A stretch of 64,000 nt of DNA. Source: Chitinophaga deserti (GTDB lineage: Bacteria; Bacteroidota; Bacteroidia; Chitinophagales; Chitinophagaceae). The stretch is taken from contig NZ_QFFK01000002.1 of the NCBI RefSeq assembly GCF_003149455.1, forward strand, positions 62,001 through 126,000, written 5' to 3'. The first letter of the stretch is position 1. Each line of letters begins with the position of its first letter. Positions 46,159 to 54,418 of this stretch are shown piece by piece. A program made the translations under genes and the position numbers. The notes beneath the pieces were generated by a model. It searched no databases and had not been told where the DNA came from. It saw only the letters and a program-made list of their open reading frames with translations.

Positions 46159-48504
46159 TTATTTGAACATGTTTTTCAGTTTCTTTCCCGCACCGTTCTT
46201 CTGATCTTCCATGTAACCATACCCGTAACCATAGCTATGGTTGGCTACACCACGCGGCTTCACGCCATTGTACACAAGGCTGAGGCGTCCCATCTCTCCC
46301 GTACGGTATAATTCATCGATCTGTTTCAAATACTGCCGTGGCGTAACCTGGTGGCGCATCACGTACAGGCATGCATCAGAAAGCGGTGCCAGGAGGCGTG
46401 CGTCTGTTACAAGGCCCACCGGGGCAGAGTCAATGATGATGTAATCGAACATCCCCCGCAGTTCCTGAATCAATTCTTCCAGCCGTCCATTCAGGATCAG
46501 CTCTGTAGGGTTAGGCGGAATAACCCCTGCAGGTATGAGGAACAGATTATCGTTTCCGGGAACCGGGCGTATCAGGTCACTCAACTGTGCTTTGCCTACG
46601 AGGTAATTGGAAATCCCGGGCTCGCGGGTAATACCCAGCATATTGCTCAACATGGGCTTACGCAGATCAAACTCCATCAGCACCACTTTTTTGCGCAGCA
46701 GCGAGAGGCTGGATGCCAGGTTCAGTGACACGAAGCTTTTGCCTTCCCCGGAAATTGAGGAAGTAACCAGCAGCGTTTTATTATCGCCATTGAGGCCTAT
46801 GTATGAGAGTGATGTTCTGAGGTTACGGAACTGCTCCGCCACCAGGCTCCTTCTGCCGTCGGCGATAACAAGCGGGTCCTTGCTGTCGTCGTGCAGCAGT
46901 TCTGCCACAATGGGGGCCGAAGTTTCCTTTTCAATTTCAAGCCTCGAAGTGATCTCTTTCTTCAGCATATCTTTCAGCGTGATCCATACGGCTACTACTA
47001 CTATACCACCGAGTACGGCTATAGCGTAGATCATCATCTTACGGGGGCTCACAGGCGCACCCGCAGTTTCTGCACCATCCACGATCCTGCTGTCGGAAAC
47101 TGCCGCTGCATATGCCAGGGCGGTTTCTTCCCGCTTCTGTAATAAGAAAGTGTAAATGTTATTCTTGATCGCCTGTTGGCGGCTTACTTCCAGTAAGGCC
47201 CTTTCTTTGCCGGGCACACTGCGGAGCATCCCCATAAAGCGGTCGTTAGCCGCCAGCAGCTTTGCCTTACCTGCTTCCAGGTTGGAGCGCTGGCTCTGGA
47301 TGTTTTCAAGGATACCTGGCTTCAGCATATCTGCCTGCCGGTTGAGCGCTGTCAGCGAAGGACTGTTAGCCCCTGTCGTTTTCTTCAGCCGCTCTTTCTC
47401 CAGCTCCGTTTCATATAACTTATTGACGAGTTCCAGCAGTACAGGATCGCTGAGACCAAGGGTAGCCGGCACCATATTCACACCGGCAGTTTTACCGGCC
47501 ACATACTTCTCGATGGATTCGAGTACAGACAGCTGCATATTGGCTTCGTTGATCTTCGAATCATTTTCCTGCACGCTGCCCAGGAACATTTTGCTTTGCT
47601 CGCTGATATCAACAATTCCTTCTGTTGTTTTAAACCGTGCCACTTCCTTTTCCACTTCGCCCAGCTCGTTGGTCACAATGCGGAGCCTTTCTTCCACGAA
47701 CGACATGGTGCTGGCCGCCATCCGGTTTTTGTCTTTCACCGCAGCTTCATTATATACACGGATCAGGTCATTTACAATAGCTTCTCCGCGGGCGGGGAGC
47801 ACATCCATGTATTCCAGATTAATAACGGTGGCCATTTTGGAAACCGGCATAATCTTCATTCTGTTCAGGATCTGCTGTGTGAGGTTCCGTTCGCCTGTAA
47901 GCTTCAGGAAGTACTGGCCTACGGCAATAGGTTGCGAGCCGTCGCGCAGGCGGATCACCATGCGGCCCCAGGGGGTATGCGCGGTATCGTTTACAGGGTA
48001 TGGCTTGTTGTTCAGCAATATCTGCTTCTTCTTTTCGTCGTACCCTACACTTACGAATTCCGACGGACCGTCTTTAATAGCCCATGGCTCAACAAAATGT
48101 ATGGTGGCGGGGGCAGTTTCTCCGTAAACGGCCACGTTGCGGAGGCGCCCTTTGGAAAAGAGTTCTCCGTAAAGGTCCAGCTTACGTATCACGTCCCGGA
48201 TAAGCGTGCGTGAGGTGAGTATCTGAATTTCGTTTTCGATATTCTTTTTTGTGCCGAACAGGTCCATTGAACTAAGGATGTTCGATTCACCGAGATCTTT
48301 GGCTTCGTCTTTTACAAGGAGTGAGGCTGATACTTTATATACCGGGGTGGCATAACGCAGGTAGGCCCATGCTCCGCCCGCGGCTATAAGGGCTGCCAGC
48401 ACAAACAGCGGCCAGTAGCTCAGGTAACGGAACCTGATCATGGCCAGCAGGTCTGCCGACTCTTGCGGCTCCACGCGTTTATGGGCACTTGTCTGCTGCT
48501 TCAT
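46159..48504 (-). CDS. Capsule chain-length tyrosine autokinase, Wzc-like (BY-kinase)
   Basis: 781 residues. Wzz-type N-terminus with helix 1 near 31-50, a periplasmic coiled-coil region to about 485 and helix 2 at 490-510. The cytoplasmic kinase then has Walker A ISGEGKSFVS (585-592), A' motif VVLMEFDLRKP (607-615) and Walker B YIIIDSAP near 695. The C-terminus carries the Tyr cluster HSYGYGYGYMED, the autophosphorylation tail. With Wza it controls chain length and export. The CpsB-type protein at 28854-29555 is its probable phosphatase. Confidence 0.94.
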   Translation of the reverse strand: MKQQTSAHKRVEPQESADLLAMIRFRYLSYWPLFVLAALIAAGGAWAYLRYATPVYKVSASLLVKDEAKDLGESNILSSMDLFGTKKNIENEIQILTSRTLIRDVIRKLDLYGELFSKGRLRNVAVYGETAPATIHFVEPWAIKDGPSEFVSVGYDEKKKQILLNNKPYPVNDTAHTPWGRMVIRLRDGSQPIAVGQYFLKLTGERNLTQQILNRMKIMPVSKMATVINLEYMDVLPARGEAIVNDLIRVYNEAAVKDKNRMAASTMSFVEERLRIVTNELGEVEKEVARFKTTEGIVDISEQSKMFLGSVQENDSKINEANMQLSVLESIEKYVAGKTAGVNMVPATLGLSDPVLLELVNKLYETELEKERLKKTTGANSPSLTALNRQADMLKPGILENIQSQRSNLEAGKAKLLAANDRFMGMLRSVPGKERALLEVSRQQAIKNNIYTFLLQKREETALAYAAAVSDSRIVDGAETAGAPVSPRKMMIYAIAVLGGIVVVAVWITLKDMLKKEITSRLEIEKETSAPIVAELLHDDSKDPLVIADGRRSLVAEQFRNLRTSLSYIGLNGDNKTLLVTSSISGEGKSFVSLNLASSLSLLRKKVVLMEFDLRKPMLSNMLGITREPGISNYLVGKAQLSDLIRPVPGNDNLFLIPAGVIPPNPTELILNGRLEELIQELRGMFDYIIIDSAPVGLVTDARLLAPLSDACLYVMRHQVTPRQYLKQIDELYRTGEMGRLSLVYNGVKPRGVANHSYGYGYGYMEDQKNGAGKKLKNMFK

Positions 48505-48579
48505 GGTTTTTCAATTCAATATGGTTATCACTATGGTCTTTCGCTACGGGTCTTCAATGGATATGCTGAAACGGATCGT

Positions 48580-49377
48580 TTACTTGATCACCAGCCTGTC
48601 GAGGATAATGACGAGGAGACTGATACTGCTGAGAATAACGGGCAGTACCTGTCTCGAACGGTCGGCCTGGGCCACCTTCGACTTGGTAGGTTCCACGTAT
48701 ACGATATCGTTGGGTTGCAAATAGTAGTAAGGCGATGAAAGGATGTTTGCATCGTTGAGATTGAGGCGCTTCACGGTTCGTGTGCCATCTTTGTCGCGGA
48801 TGAGCATTACGTTTTCGCGTTTGCCGTACACGGTGATGTCTCCCGCCATGCCGAGTGCTTCCATGATAGAGATCTTTTCACTGGTAACAGTGATTACGGC
48901 GGGTTTGGAAACTTCGCCGAGCATGGTTACACGGAAGTTGAGGAAGCGAACATTCACCACGGGGTCTACCAACAGCTGGCGCTGTTCGAAGCGTGTGCGA
49001 ATGGTATCTGCCAGTACTTTAGTGGTAAGGCCTGCTGCACGAATGGAGCCGAAAACCGGGTACTGGATATTGCCTGCGGCATCTACCAGGAATCCGGAGC
49101 CGGGAGCAGCACCTGTTGTAGCCGTGGCTCCGCTGTTGGCGGCATTGGGTACATTGTACAGTAATGCTTCCTGCGGGTTGAGGCTGGTAACGGTGATCTG
49201 CAGAATGTCGTTCTGCTGAATCGCCGGTTCAAAATTTCCGGCGATGCGTTGCACGGCCGTATCGTTTACATTATTGAAGTAGGTAGCGTTCTTGGTACTG
49301 ACGCAGGATGCAAACAATCCGCAAACTGCTACCAGCAAGGTTTTCAATAAAGCATTCCGGTTCTTCTTTCGGGTCAT
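48580..49377 (-). CDS. Polysaccharide export lipoprotein, Wza-like
   Basis: 265 residues from ATG 49375-49377. Signal peptide with lipobox GLFASC. Poly_export domain (about 45-135: IQQNDILQITVTSLNPQEALLYN, GNIQYPVFGSIRAAGLT), then an SLBB domain (MLGEVSKPAVITVTSEKISIMEALGMAGDITVYGKRENVMLI). A C-terminal hydrophobic helix (VLPVILSSISLLVIIL) takes the place of the Wza outer-membrane helix. It forms the export channel. It is the first gene of the capsule operon, 75 bases before wzc. Confidence 0.92.
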   Translation of the reverse strand: MTRKKNRNALLKTLLVAVCGLFASCVSTKNATYFNNVNDTAVQRIAGNFEPAIQQNDILQITVTSLNPQEALLYNVPNAANSGATATTGAAPGSGFLVDAAGNIQYPVFGSIRAAGLTTKVLADTIRTRFEQRQLLVDPVVNVRFLNFRVTMLGEVSKPAVITVTSEKISIMEALGMAGDITVYGKRENVMLIRDKDGTRTVKRLNLNDANILSSPYYYLQPNDIVYVEPTKSKVAQADRSRQVLPVILSSISLLVIILDRLVIK

Positions 49378-49424
49378 AATAAGCACGTTGATATGGTATT
49401 TGTTCACTGCTTATGCACAGTTAC

Positions 49425-49460
49425 AATATTACTGCATACCACGCGCCACAAATATTACTG
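49425..49460 (-). promoter_or_regulatory. Direct repeat at the capsule operon promoter region
   Basis: The 10-base word CAGTAATATT (minus strand) occurs twice, at 49451-49460 and 49425-49434, exactly 26 bases apart, in the 156 bases upstream of wza. The downstream copy continues as TAATATTG, a 7/8 match to the -7 box TAnnTTTG with TTTG 17 bases ahead. The pair may be the promoter and an activator site, perhaps for the NarL-type regulator encoded next to it. Confidence 0.4.
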
Positions 49461-49533
49461 GATAGAGTATAAAACCGGAGATCAACTGATAAGGTACTAC
49501 TTGAAAGAGTAACCGGCTTTGCGCACAGATATT

Positions 49534-50166
49534 TTAGAAAAGATTATTCGACCAAATTTTGGAGATCAGTTCTGATTTTGATGCCACGTTGAGCTTGGAA
49601 TATATTTTTTTCAGATGCTGGTTTACGGTGTGCACAGTTACAAATAACCGGTCGGCCATCACTTTATAAGAATGTCCTTCCTTGAGGAGGCCCAGCAATT
49701 CGTACTCTCTTTTAGTGAGCCGGTCGCGGATGCTTTCAAGCGGATCTTTGGAAATGTGGTTAATGAGCATATGGGCGGCTTTCGGAGAAAGGGTGCCTCC
49801 CTGGGTAACGGCATCGAGGATGGAGTGATAGATTTCCATGAGGCGGCTGGTTTTTATTATATAGCCGCTGGCGCCGTGCATGATGGACTCAATCACGTAT
49901 TGCTGGCCATCATGGCCGGAAAGGACGATGATTTTGGCATCCGGATAATGCTGTTTCAACTCTTCCATTCCCTGGATTCCGGAATCTCCCGGAAGGGAAA
50001 TATCCAGCAGAATTGCTTTCACATCAGGATCCTTGTATGGCAATGCCCGGAACTCTTCCATGGACCGGCAAGCGAAAACAACCTTACACTCCTGAAAATC
50101 TTCCAAAAACTCTTTATAGTTATTGAGTTGAAAATGGTTGTCTTCAATGATACCTATAGTTATCAT
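49534..50166 (-). CDS. NarL/FixJ-family response regulator
   Basis: 210 residues. Receiver (about 1-120) with E8-D9, phospho-acceptor D55 in AILLDISLPGDSG, S in VLSGHDG and K in GYIIKTSRLME. LuxR-type helix-turn-helix (about 145-205): LTKREYELLGLLKEGHSYKVMADRLFVTVHTVNQHLKKIYSKL. It lies just upstream of wza on the same strand, with its own control region, and is a candidate regulator of the capsule operon. Its kinase may be the soluble one starting at 50534 on the other strand. Confidence 0.92.
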   Translation of the reverse strand: MITIGIIEDNHFQLNNYKEFLEDFQECKVVFACRSMEEFRALPYKDPDVKAILLDISLPGDSGIQGMEELKQHYPDAKIIVLSGHDGQQYVIESIMHGASGYIIKTSRLMEIYHSILDAVTQGGTLSPKAAHMLINHISKDPLESIRDRLTKREYELLGLLKEGHSYKVMADRLFVTVHTVNQHLKKIYSKLNVASKSELISKIWSNNLF

Positions 50167-50231
50167 ATTACGGTTAACGTTGATACGGTTTTCTCAATAA
50201 AGATGCTTCAGCACCTCGAACAAATATAAAG

Positions 50232-50252
50232 GATAGTATACTATCAAAGATA
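50232..50252 (-). promoter_or_regulatory. Promoter -7 box with overlapping perfect palindrome
   Basis: On the minus strand TATCTTTG (50252-50245) matches TAnnTTTG exactly, and its last base begins the 14-bp perfect palindrome GATAGTATACTATC (50245-50232). The arrangement fits a repressor or autoregulatory operator at the start of the response-regulator transcript. No good -33 box was seen. The other sequence in the 367-base gap 50167-50533 is AT-rich, with no gene. Confidence 0.5.
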
Positions 50253-50533
50253 AGTCCAAATTTTAAAAAATTATCAGCAGATGTATTAATTTATTGATAG
50301 CTGTTCAATATGGAATAGGAATTGCTGTATTATTATTTCAAGTAACAAATTAACATTTATCATATGCGATTGAAACGTATATAAGCTTTACTCCAATGGG
50401 TAATGCGTTATATACAAACATTGGGTGGAATATGCGCTGTAAATTTCTTATCTTTCTCGTGTGAAAACCCGACCGGATATTTCCGGAAAACTGAAGAACC
50501 ATATCGAAAGAACCATATCGACAGAATTAAGAC

Positions 50534-51610
50534 ATGAAGCCTAACCAGTCCATCAGGGTAAGCCACATGCTGCGCGGCATAGAGGACCCTGTTTTGATCA
50601 TTAGTACAGACAGGCAAATTGTTCTGAACGCCAACAGAAAGGCCATAGACACACTAGCCAACGGGCGATCCTCACAACTGAGAGGGCTTCCTCTTCAGGC
50701 CGGTTATGGTATGGAACAAACGGAACTGTTCCCCAAACCCATGCCCCCCGCCTTCCTGCTCCCTGTATCACAAAACGGCTCCATGGCGCTTATCGATTTC
50801 CGGGTGAGCCCGCTGAAAATTGAAGGGAAAAAATACTGGCTGGCCATTGGCCGGAAAGTAGAGCAGGAAGAAGAATTGCAGATGAGACTGCAGCATCTCG
50901 AACAGGAAAAATCCATGCAACAGATGAAAGTTCAGCTCATGTCTATGACATCACACGAATTCAGAACACCGCTTACTGCCATCTCCTCCGCGATGGACCT
51001 TCTCGAAACGCGCATGCAGCTCGATGGGCAGCTGTCTCAATTCCACCGCCTACAGTTCCGTAAAATGGCGGATGAGATCTTCCAGCTTAATTCGATGCTC
51101 GACGAGGTACTGACCCTCAGTAAAATCGCCGGCAACAACTGGGAGCCAACCCGCAAGCCCGTATGCGTAGAACAGATTATAGAAACGCTCCGATATCAAT
51201 ACTTCTCCCAACGAAAAGACAAACGTTCACTGGGCATCTCTATAGAAGGCGAGCCCAGGCTTATCCTGGCTGATAAAGATCAGCTGGCGAAAGTATTTAC
51301 CAATCTTATCAGCAATGCCTTTAAATATTCCACGCTGAAGAACCCGTCCGTTAAACTGCTGTACCGCAAAAAGAAACTGGTCATCTCCTTTAGTGACCAC
51401 GGTATCGGCATTCCCGAAAAAGACCTTCCACATCTGTTTACCTCGTTTTACAGAGGTAGCAATGTAGACGGTATTGAAGGCACGGGGCTCGGTCTTTCAA
51501 TTGTCAAAACTTTTGTGGAATCTAATCGCGGCACGATTTCAGTAAGTAGCGGTGTAAATGAGGGCACCACCTTTACATTGGTTTTCGAGGATTTTGCAGA
51601 CGCTATCTAA
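50534..51610 (+). CDS. Soluble PAS-type sensor histidine kinase
   Basis: 358 residues, no membrane segment and no signal peptide. PAS-like N-terminus (about 10-110, IEDPVLIISTDRQIVLNANRKAIDTL). The HisKA H-box MTSHEFRTPLTAISSAMDLLE has H141. The ATPase has N-box LISNAFKYS, G1 SDHGIGIP, F-box HLFTSFYRGSN and G2 EGTGLGLSIVKTF. It senses a cytoplasmic cue. The stand-alone receiver starts 36 bases downstream, and a NarL-type regulator is divergent. One or both are likely partners. Confidence 0.92.
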   Translation: MKPNQSIRVSHMLRGIEDPVLIISTDRQIVLNANRKAIDTLANGRSSQLRGLPLQAGYGMEQTELFPKPMPPAFLLPVSQNGSMALIDFRVSPLKIEGKKYWLAIGRKVEQEEELQMRLQHLEQEKSMQQMKVQLMSMTSHEFRTPLTAISSAMDLLETRMQLDGQLSQFHRLQFRKMADEIFQLNSMLDEVLTLSKIAGNNWEPTRKPVCVEQIIETLRYQYFSQRKDKRSLGISIEGEPRLILADKDQLAKVFTNLISNAFKYSTLKNPSVKLLYRKKKLVISFSDHGIGIPEKDLPHLFTSFYRGSNVDGIEGTGLGLSIVKTFVESNRGTISVSSGVNEGTTFTLVFEDFADAI

Positions 51611-51645
51611 ATCGATTTTGTGCCAGGTTACAAAGCTGAACTGTA

Positions 51646-52020
51646 ATGAACAACACCATCCTGCTTATTGAGGATAAGCCCGGCTTGTCCGACCCGCTCA
51701 AATCGCTGCTGGAATTGCATCAGTATACTGTTGCCATTGCCACAAACGGGGAAGAAGGCATCCGCACGGCGCGCATATTGCGCCCCGACCTCGTTATCAG
51801 CGATATCTACATGCCCGTTCTCAATGGCTTCGACCTGCTGGACGGCTTCCGGAACGATCCTCTTTTACATGACATCCCTGTTGTGATGCTCACTGCACGA
51901 TCTGAAATAGACGATGTGCAGCTGGCCATGGAAAAAGGAGCGGCCGGGTACGTGACCAAGCCATTCCTATTCAAGAATCTCCATGCGGTAATTCAAGGCA
52001 TCTTCGAGAAGCAGCTTTAG
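51646..52020 (+). CDS. Stand-alone receiver-domain response regulator
   Basis: 124 residues, a single receiver domain. E9-D10, phospho-acceptor D53 in LVISDIYMPVLNGFD, T in VMLTARSE and K in YVTKPFLFKNL. It has no output domain, so it should act through protein contacts or as a phosphate relay. It is probably co-transcribed with the kinase and overlaps the convergent wzi-like gene by 4 bases. Confidence 0.9.
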   Translation: MNNTILLIEDKPGLSDPLKSLLELHQYTVAIATNGEEGIRTARILRPDLVISDIYMPVLNGFDLLDGFRNDPLLHDIPVVMLTARSEIDDVQLAMEKGAAGYVTKPFLFKNLHAVIQGIFEKQL

Positions 52021-53462
52021 CGGCGCCCCTGAGCAAACAGCCATTCTACCCCCAGCATAAAGCCGGCCGTCTGGCTCATGTCTCCGCCATCCAGGCCCAC
52101 TGCTCCCGTAAGGGTGAGGCCCTGCACGAGTGTAACATACCGTACCTGCTGCATGGCGTACCACTGGCTGAGCGCTTCTTTGAAAGGGCCCGGTTCATAC
52201 GTACCAAAGTTACGGGTATACGTAAGCATGGTTTTACCTTCCAGCACCTGCCCAATGCGATAAAGCGCACCCAGGTGCACCCCGCTTACCCTGTTATTGA
52301 TAATGTTCCAGCCCTTGCTCCTGATCACGTTCCAGCGCTCACTGTAATCGAACGGTTGAATATTATCGAAGTAGTATTGCCCGCGGCTGCGGTTCGTAAA
52401 TAACGGTGTACCGATGATGCGGTTCTCATATTCCCAACCCGTCAGGTATACGCCGTTATTATAATAGCTTTCACGCACCTGCTTCGGGTGCCAGTTGTTC
52501 ATTTTCTTTGTAGAAATAAGCTCCAGTGTAGCCTTCAGCAATACGGCATTCTCCCGCTTGTCGCGAAAACTGAGGCCCATCAGGTGATCGGTATTCCTGA
52601 TATCGATACCCTGCCCCGTTTCAAACGGTGTTTGGTTATATGCCCTGAAAGCCACATTCTCATTCTCCCATTCCAGCCCTCCTTCCAACACACCCCTATG
52701 ATCGCCAGGCCGGTTAGGACGGATCTCATCACTGATTACCGTACCATCGTCGGCCTCTTTTACTAACACCACATCGAGGTAGTCTTTGAAACTGCTCTTA
52801 ATCTTCGGAAGGTCTTTCCGGTTACCACCCCAAACGGCGTAATGCTGAATACCTCCGTATGCCTTGAGCTTCCGCTTACCGATACGCAGGTAAAAGTTTT
52901 TCTCATGCAGAAATGCATATGGGATAAACTGGTTACGCCCCATCCATCCGTGACTGAACTGGCCTTTTACCTGAACCCATCCGTTCGTGAAGGGAACCGG
53001 TGCGTACTCCTTCAGTCCGATACTTACTTTCGGTATGGGCAGCGCGTTGCCGCTAACGCCCAGTGAACCCGATGAAAGCTCCGGATCAACATCCCCTATG
53101 ATTTCTTCATACCGGCCTGCGCGTAATTCCAGCTTTTTGAAAGAGAATTTCACGTATGCTTCTTCAAAGAAGTTCCGCCGGAAATGATTGTTATTATAAG
53201 CACTGATCCCATATTGGAGCCGCCAGTTTTGCTCCTGGCCAAATGTATGTACGTTTTTAGCACGGATGTATGTGGAAAGATCGGACTTCCTGTCGGTCAT
53301 GGTGCCGAACTTGTTAGCCGTGAGCCAGAGAGGCTGATAATCCTTCGTGGCGATTGTGGCGCGTGTGCCCGTCCGCACCTCCAGCGAGTCGGTAAACTGC
53401 GCGCGGATAGCGGAGAAGGGCAGGAGTAAAGATATGGTTATTGCGATACCTGCCGGTTTCAT
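52017..53462 (-). CDS. Capsule assembly outer membrane protein, Wzi-like
   Basis: 481 residues from ATG 53460-53462. The signal peptide is MKPAGIAITISLLLPFSAIRAQ. It has the Wzi barrel pattern: PLWLTANKFGTMTDRKSDLSTYIRAKN, FFEEAYVKFSFKKLELRAGRYEEIIGD, PKVSIGLKEYAPVPFTNGWVQVKGQFSHGWMG, and HLMGLSFRDKRENAVLLKATLEL, ending MLGVEWLFAQ. Wzi-type proteins hold capsule polymer at the cell surface. It lies outside the main operon but beside its regulators. An upstream frame extension to 53543 lacks signal character and is rejected. Confidence 0.87.
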   Translation of the reverse strand: MKPAGIAITISLLLPFSAIRAQFTDSLEVRTGTRATIATKDYQPLWLTANKFGTMTDRKSDLSTYIRAKNVHTFGQEQNWRLQYGISAYNNNHFRRNFFEEAYVKFSFKKLELRAGRYEEIIGDVDPELSSGSLGVSGNALPIPKVSIGLKEYAPVPFTNGWVQVKGQFSHGWMGRNQFIPYAFLHEKNFYLRIGKRKLKAYGGIQHYAVWGGNRKDLPKIKSSFKDYLDVVLVKEADDGTVISDEIRPNRPGDHRGVLEGGLEWENENVAFRAYNQTPFETGQGIDIRNTDHLMGLSFRDKRENAVLLKATLELISTKKMNNWHPKQVRESYYNNGVYLTGWEYENRIIGTPLFTNRSRGQYYFDNIQPFDYSERWNVIRSKGWNIINNRVSGVHLGALYRIGQVLEGKTMLTYTRNFGTYEPGPFKEALSQWYAMQQVRYVTLVQGLTLTGAVGLDGGDMSQTAGFMLGVEWLFAQGRR

Positions 53463-53579
53463 AAATTGAGTATTCCTTATGTGGCAAGTTAACGCGCATA
53501 CGGTTTGGCGCAGGCTACTTAAATCAGTATAAAACCACGCCAACAGCGATAAAAGGGTACTTATGGGAGGAAGGGGCGC

Positions 53580-54371
53580 TTAAACATCTTTACTGCCGTA
53601 CTTTCTTGCAATCGTATAATACAATGGAGGAATGAACTTCCGCATCCACCACAGCCACTTTTCTTCTCCGGCAATCACCACATGCTTCCGCTGCCGTGAG
53701 ATGGCTTGTATTATTTTACGGGCACAGGTTGCGGCAGGGATACCTTTCTCCTGTCCCTCATCCATCTGGCCATGCCGCGCACCATTACCATGAAGGGCAT
53801 TAAGGGAAAGATTAGTGCGCACACGGCCCGGACTGATAATCGTTATACTAAAACCGGGAATATCATGTTCTGTCTGCAGGGATTCAAAATACCCCATGGC
53901 AGCATGTTTTGCAGCGGAATACGCAGTACGGCGCGGAACACCCATCAGGCCCGCCATGCTTCCGGTCACTACTACCTGTCCTCCGCCATTTTCACGAAAA
54001 TGAGGAATAATTGCCTGCGTCAGTAAAACCGGTGCATAAAAATCAAGCTCCATTATCCGGCGCAGCACAGCTTCTGACGTAGCCTCCGCTGTAGCCCGCT
54101 GGCCAATACCGGCGTTGTTTATCAGGATATCAATTTTACCATATTCCGAAATAGCAGCCTGTACCAGATCGTGGAACGGTCCTGCGGAAAGATCTGCCGG
54201 TAAAACCGCAGCAGGCCCTGTGCATTGAGACTTTACCTGCTGAAGTGCATTTTCGTTCCGGGAAGTGAGGATCAACCGCGCGCCTGAGGCAGAAAGCTGT
54301 AATGCCAGCGCTTCACCAATTCCGGAAGAAGCACCCGTGATCCAGATGACTTTATCGCGGAAGTAATTCAT
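53580..54371 (-). CDS. Short-chain dehydrogenase/reductase
   Basis: 263 residues, classical SDR. Cofactor loop WITGASSGIGEALALQL, NNAGIG, the catalytic serine in VVTGSMAGLMGVPRRTAYSAAKHA with Y-x3-K, and SPGRVRTNLS. The substrate is unknown. The C-terminal extension (WLWWMRKFIPPLYYTIARKYG) is hydrophobic/basic and may touch the membrane, as in DltE/YqjQ-like SDRs. It is divergent from the fucosidase gene with only 47 bases between. Confidence 0.87.
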   Translation of the reverse strand: MNYFRDKVIWITGASSGIGEALALQLSASGARLILTSRNENALQQVKSQCTGPAAVLPADLSAGPFHDLVQAAISEYGKIDILINNAGIGQRATAEATSEAVLRRIMELDFYAPVLLTQAIIPHFRENGGGQVVVTGSMAGLMGVPRRTAYSAAKHAAMGYFESLQTEHDIPGFSITIISPGRVRTNLSLNALHGNGARHGQMDEGQEKGIPAATCARKIIQAISRQRKHVVIAGEEKWLWWMRKFIPPLYYTIARKYGSKDV

Positions 54372-54418
54372 ATGACGAAAGGTATACTTTTTTAAGAACC
54401 TTTTCCTACTTTGGGTAC

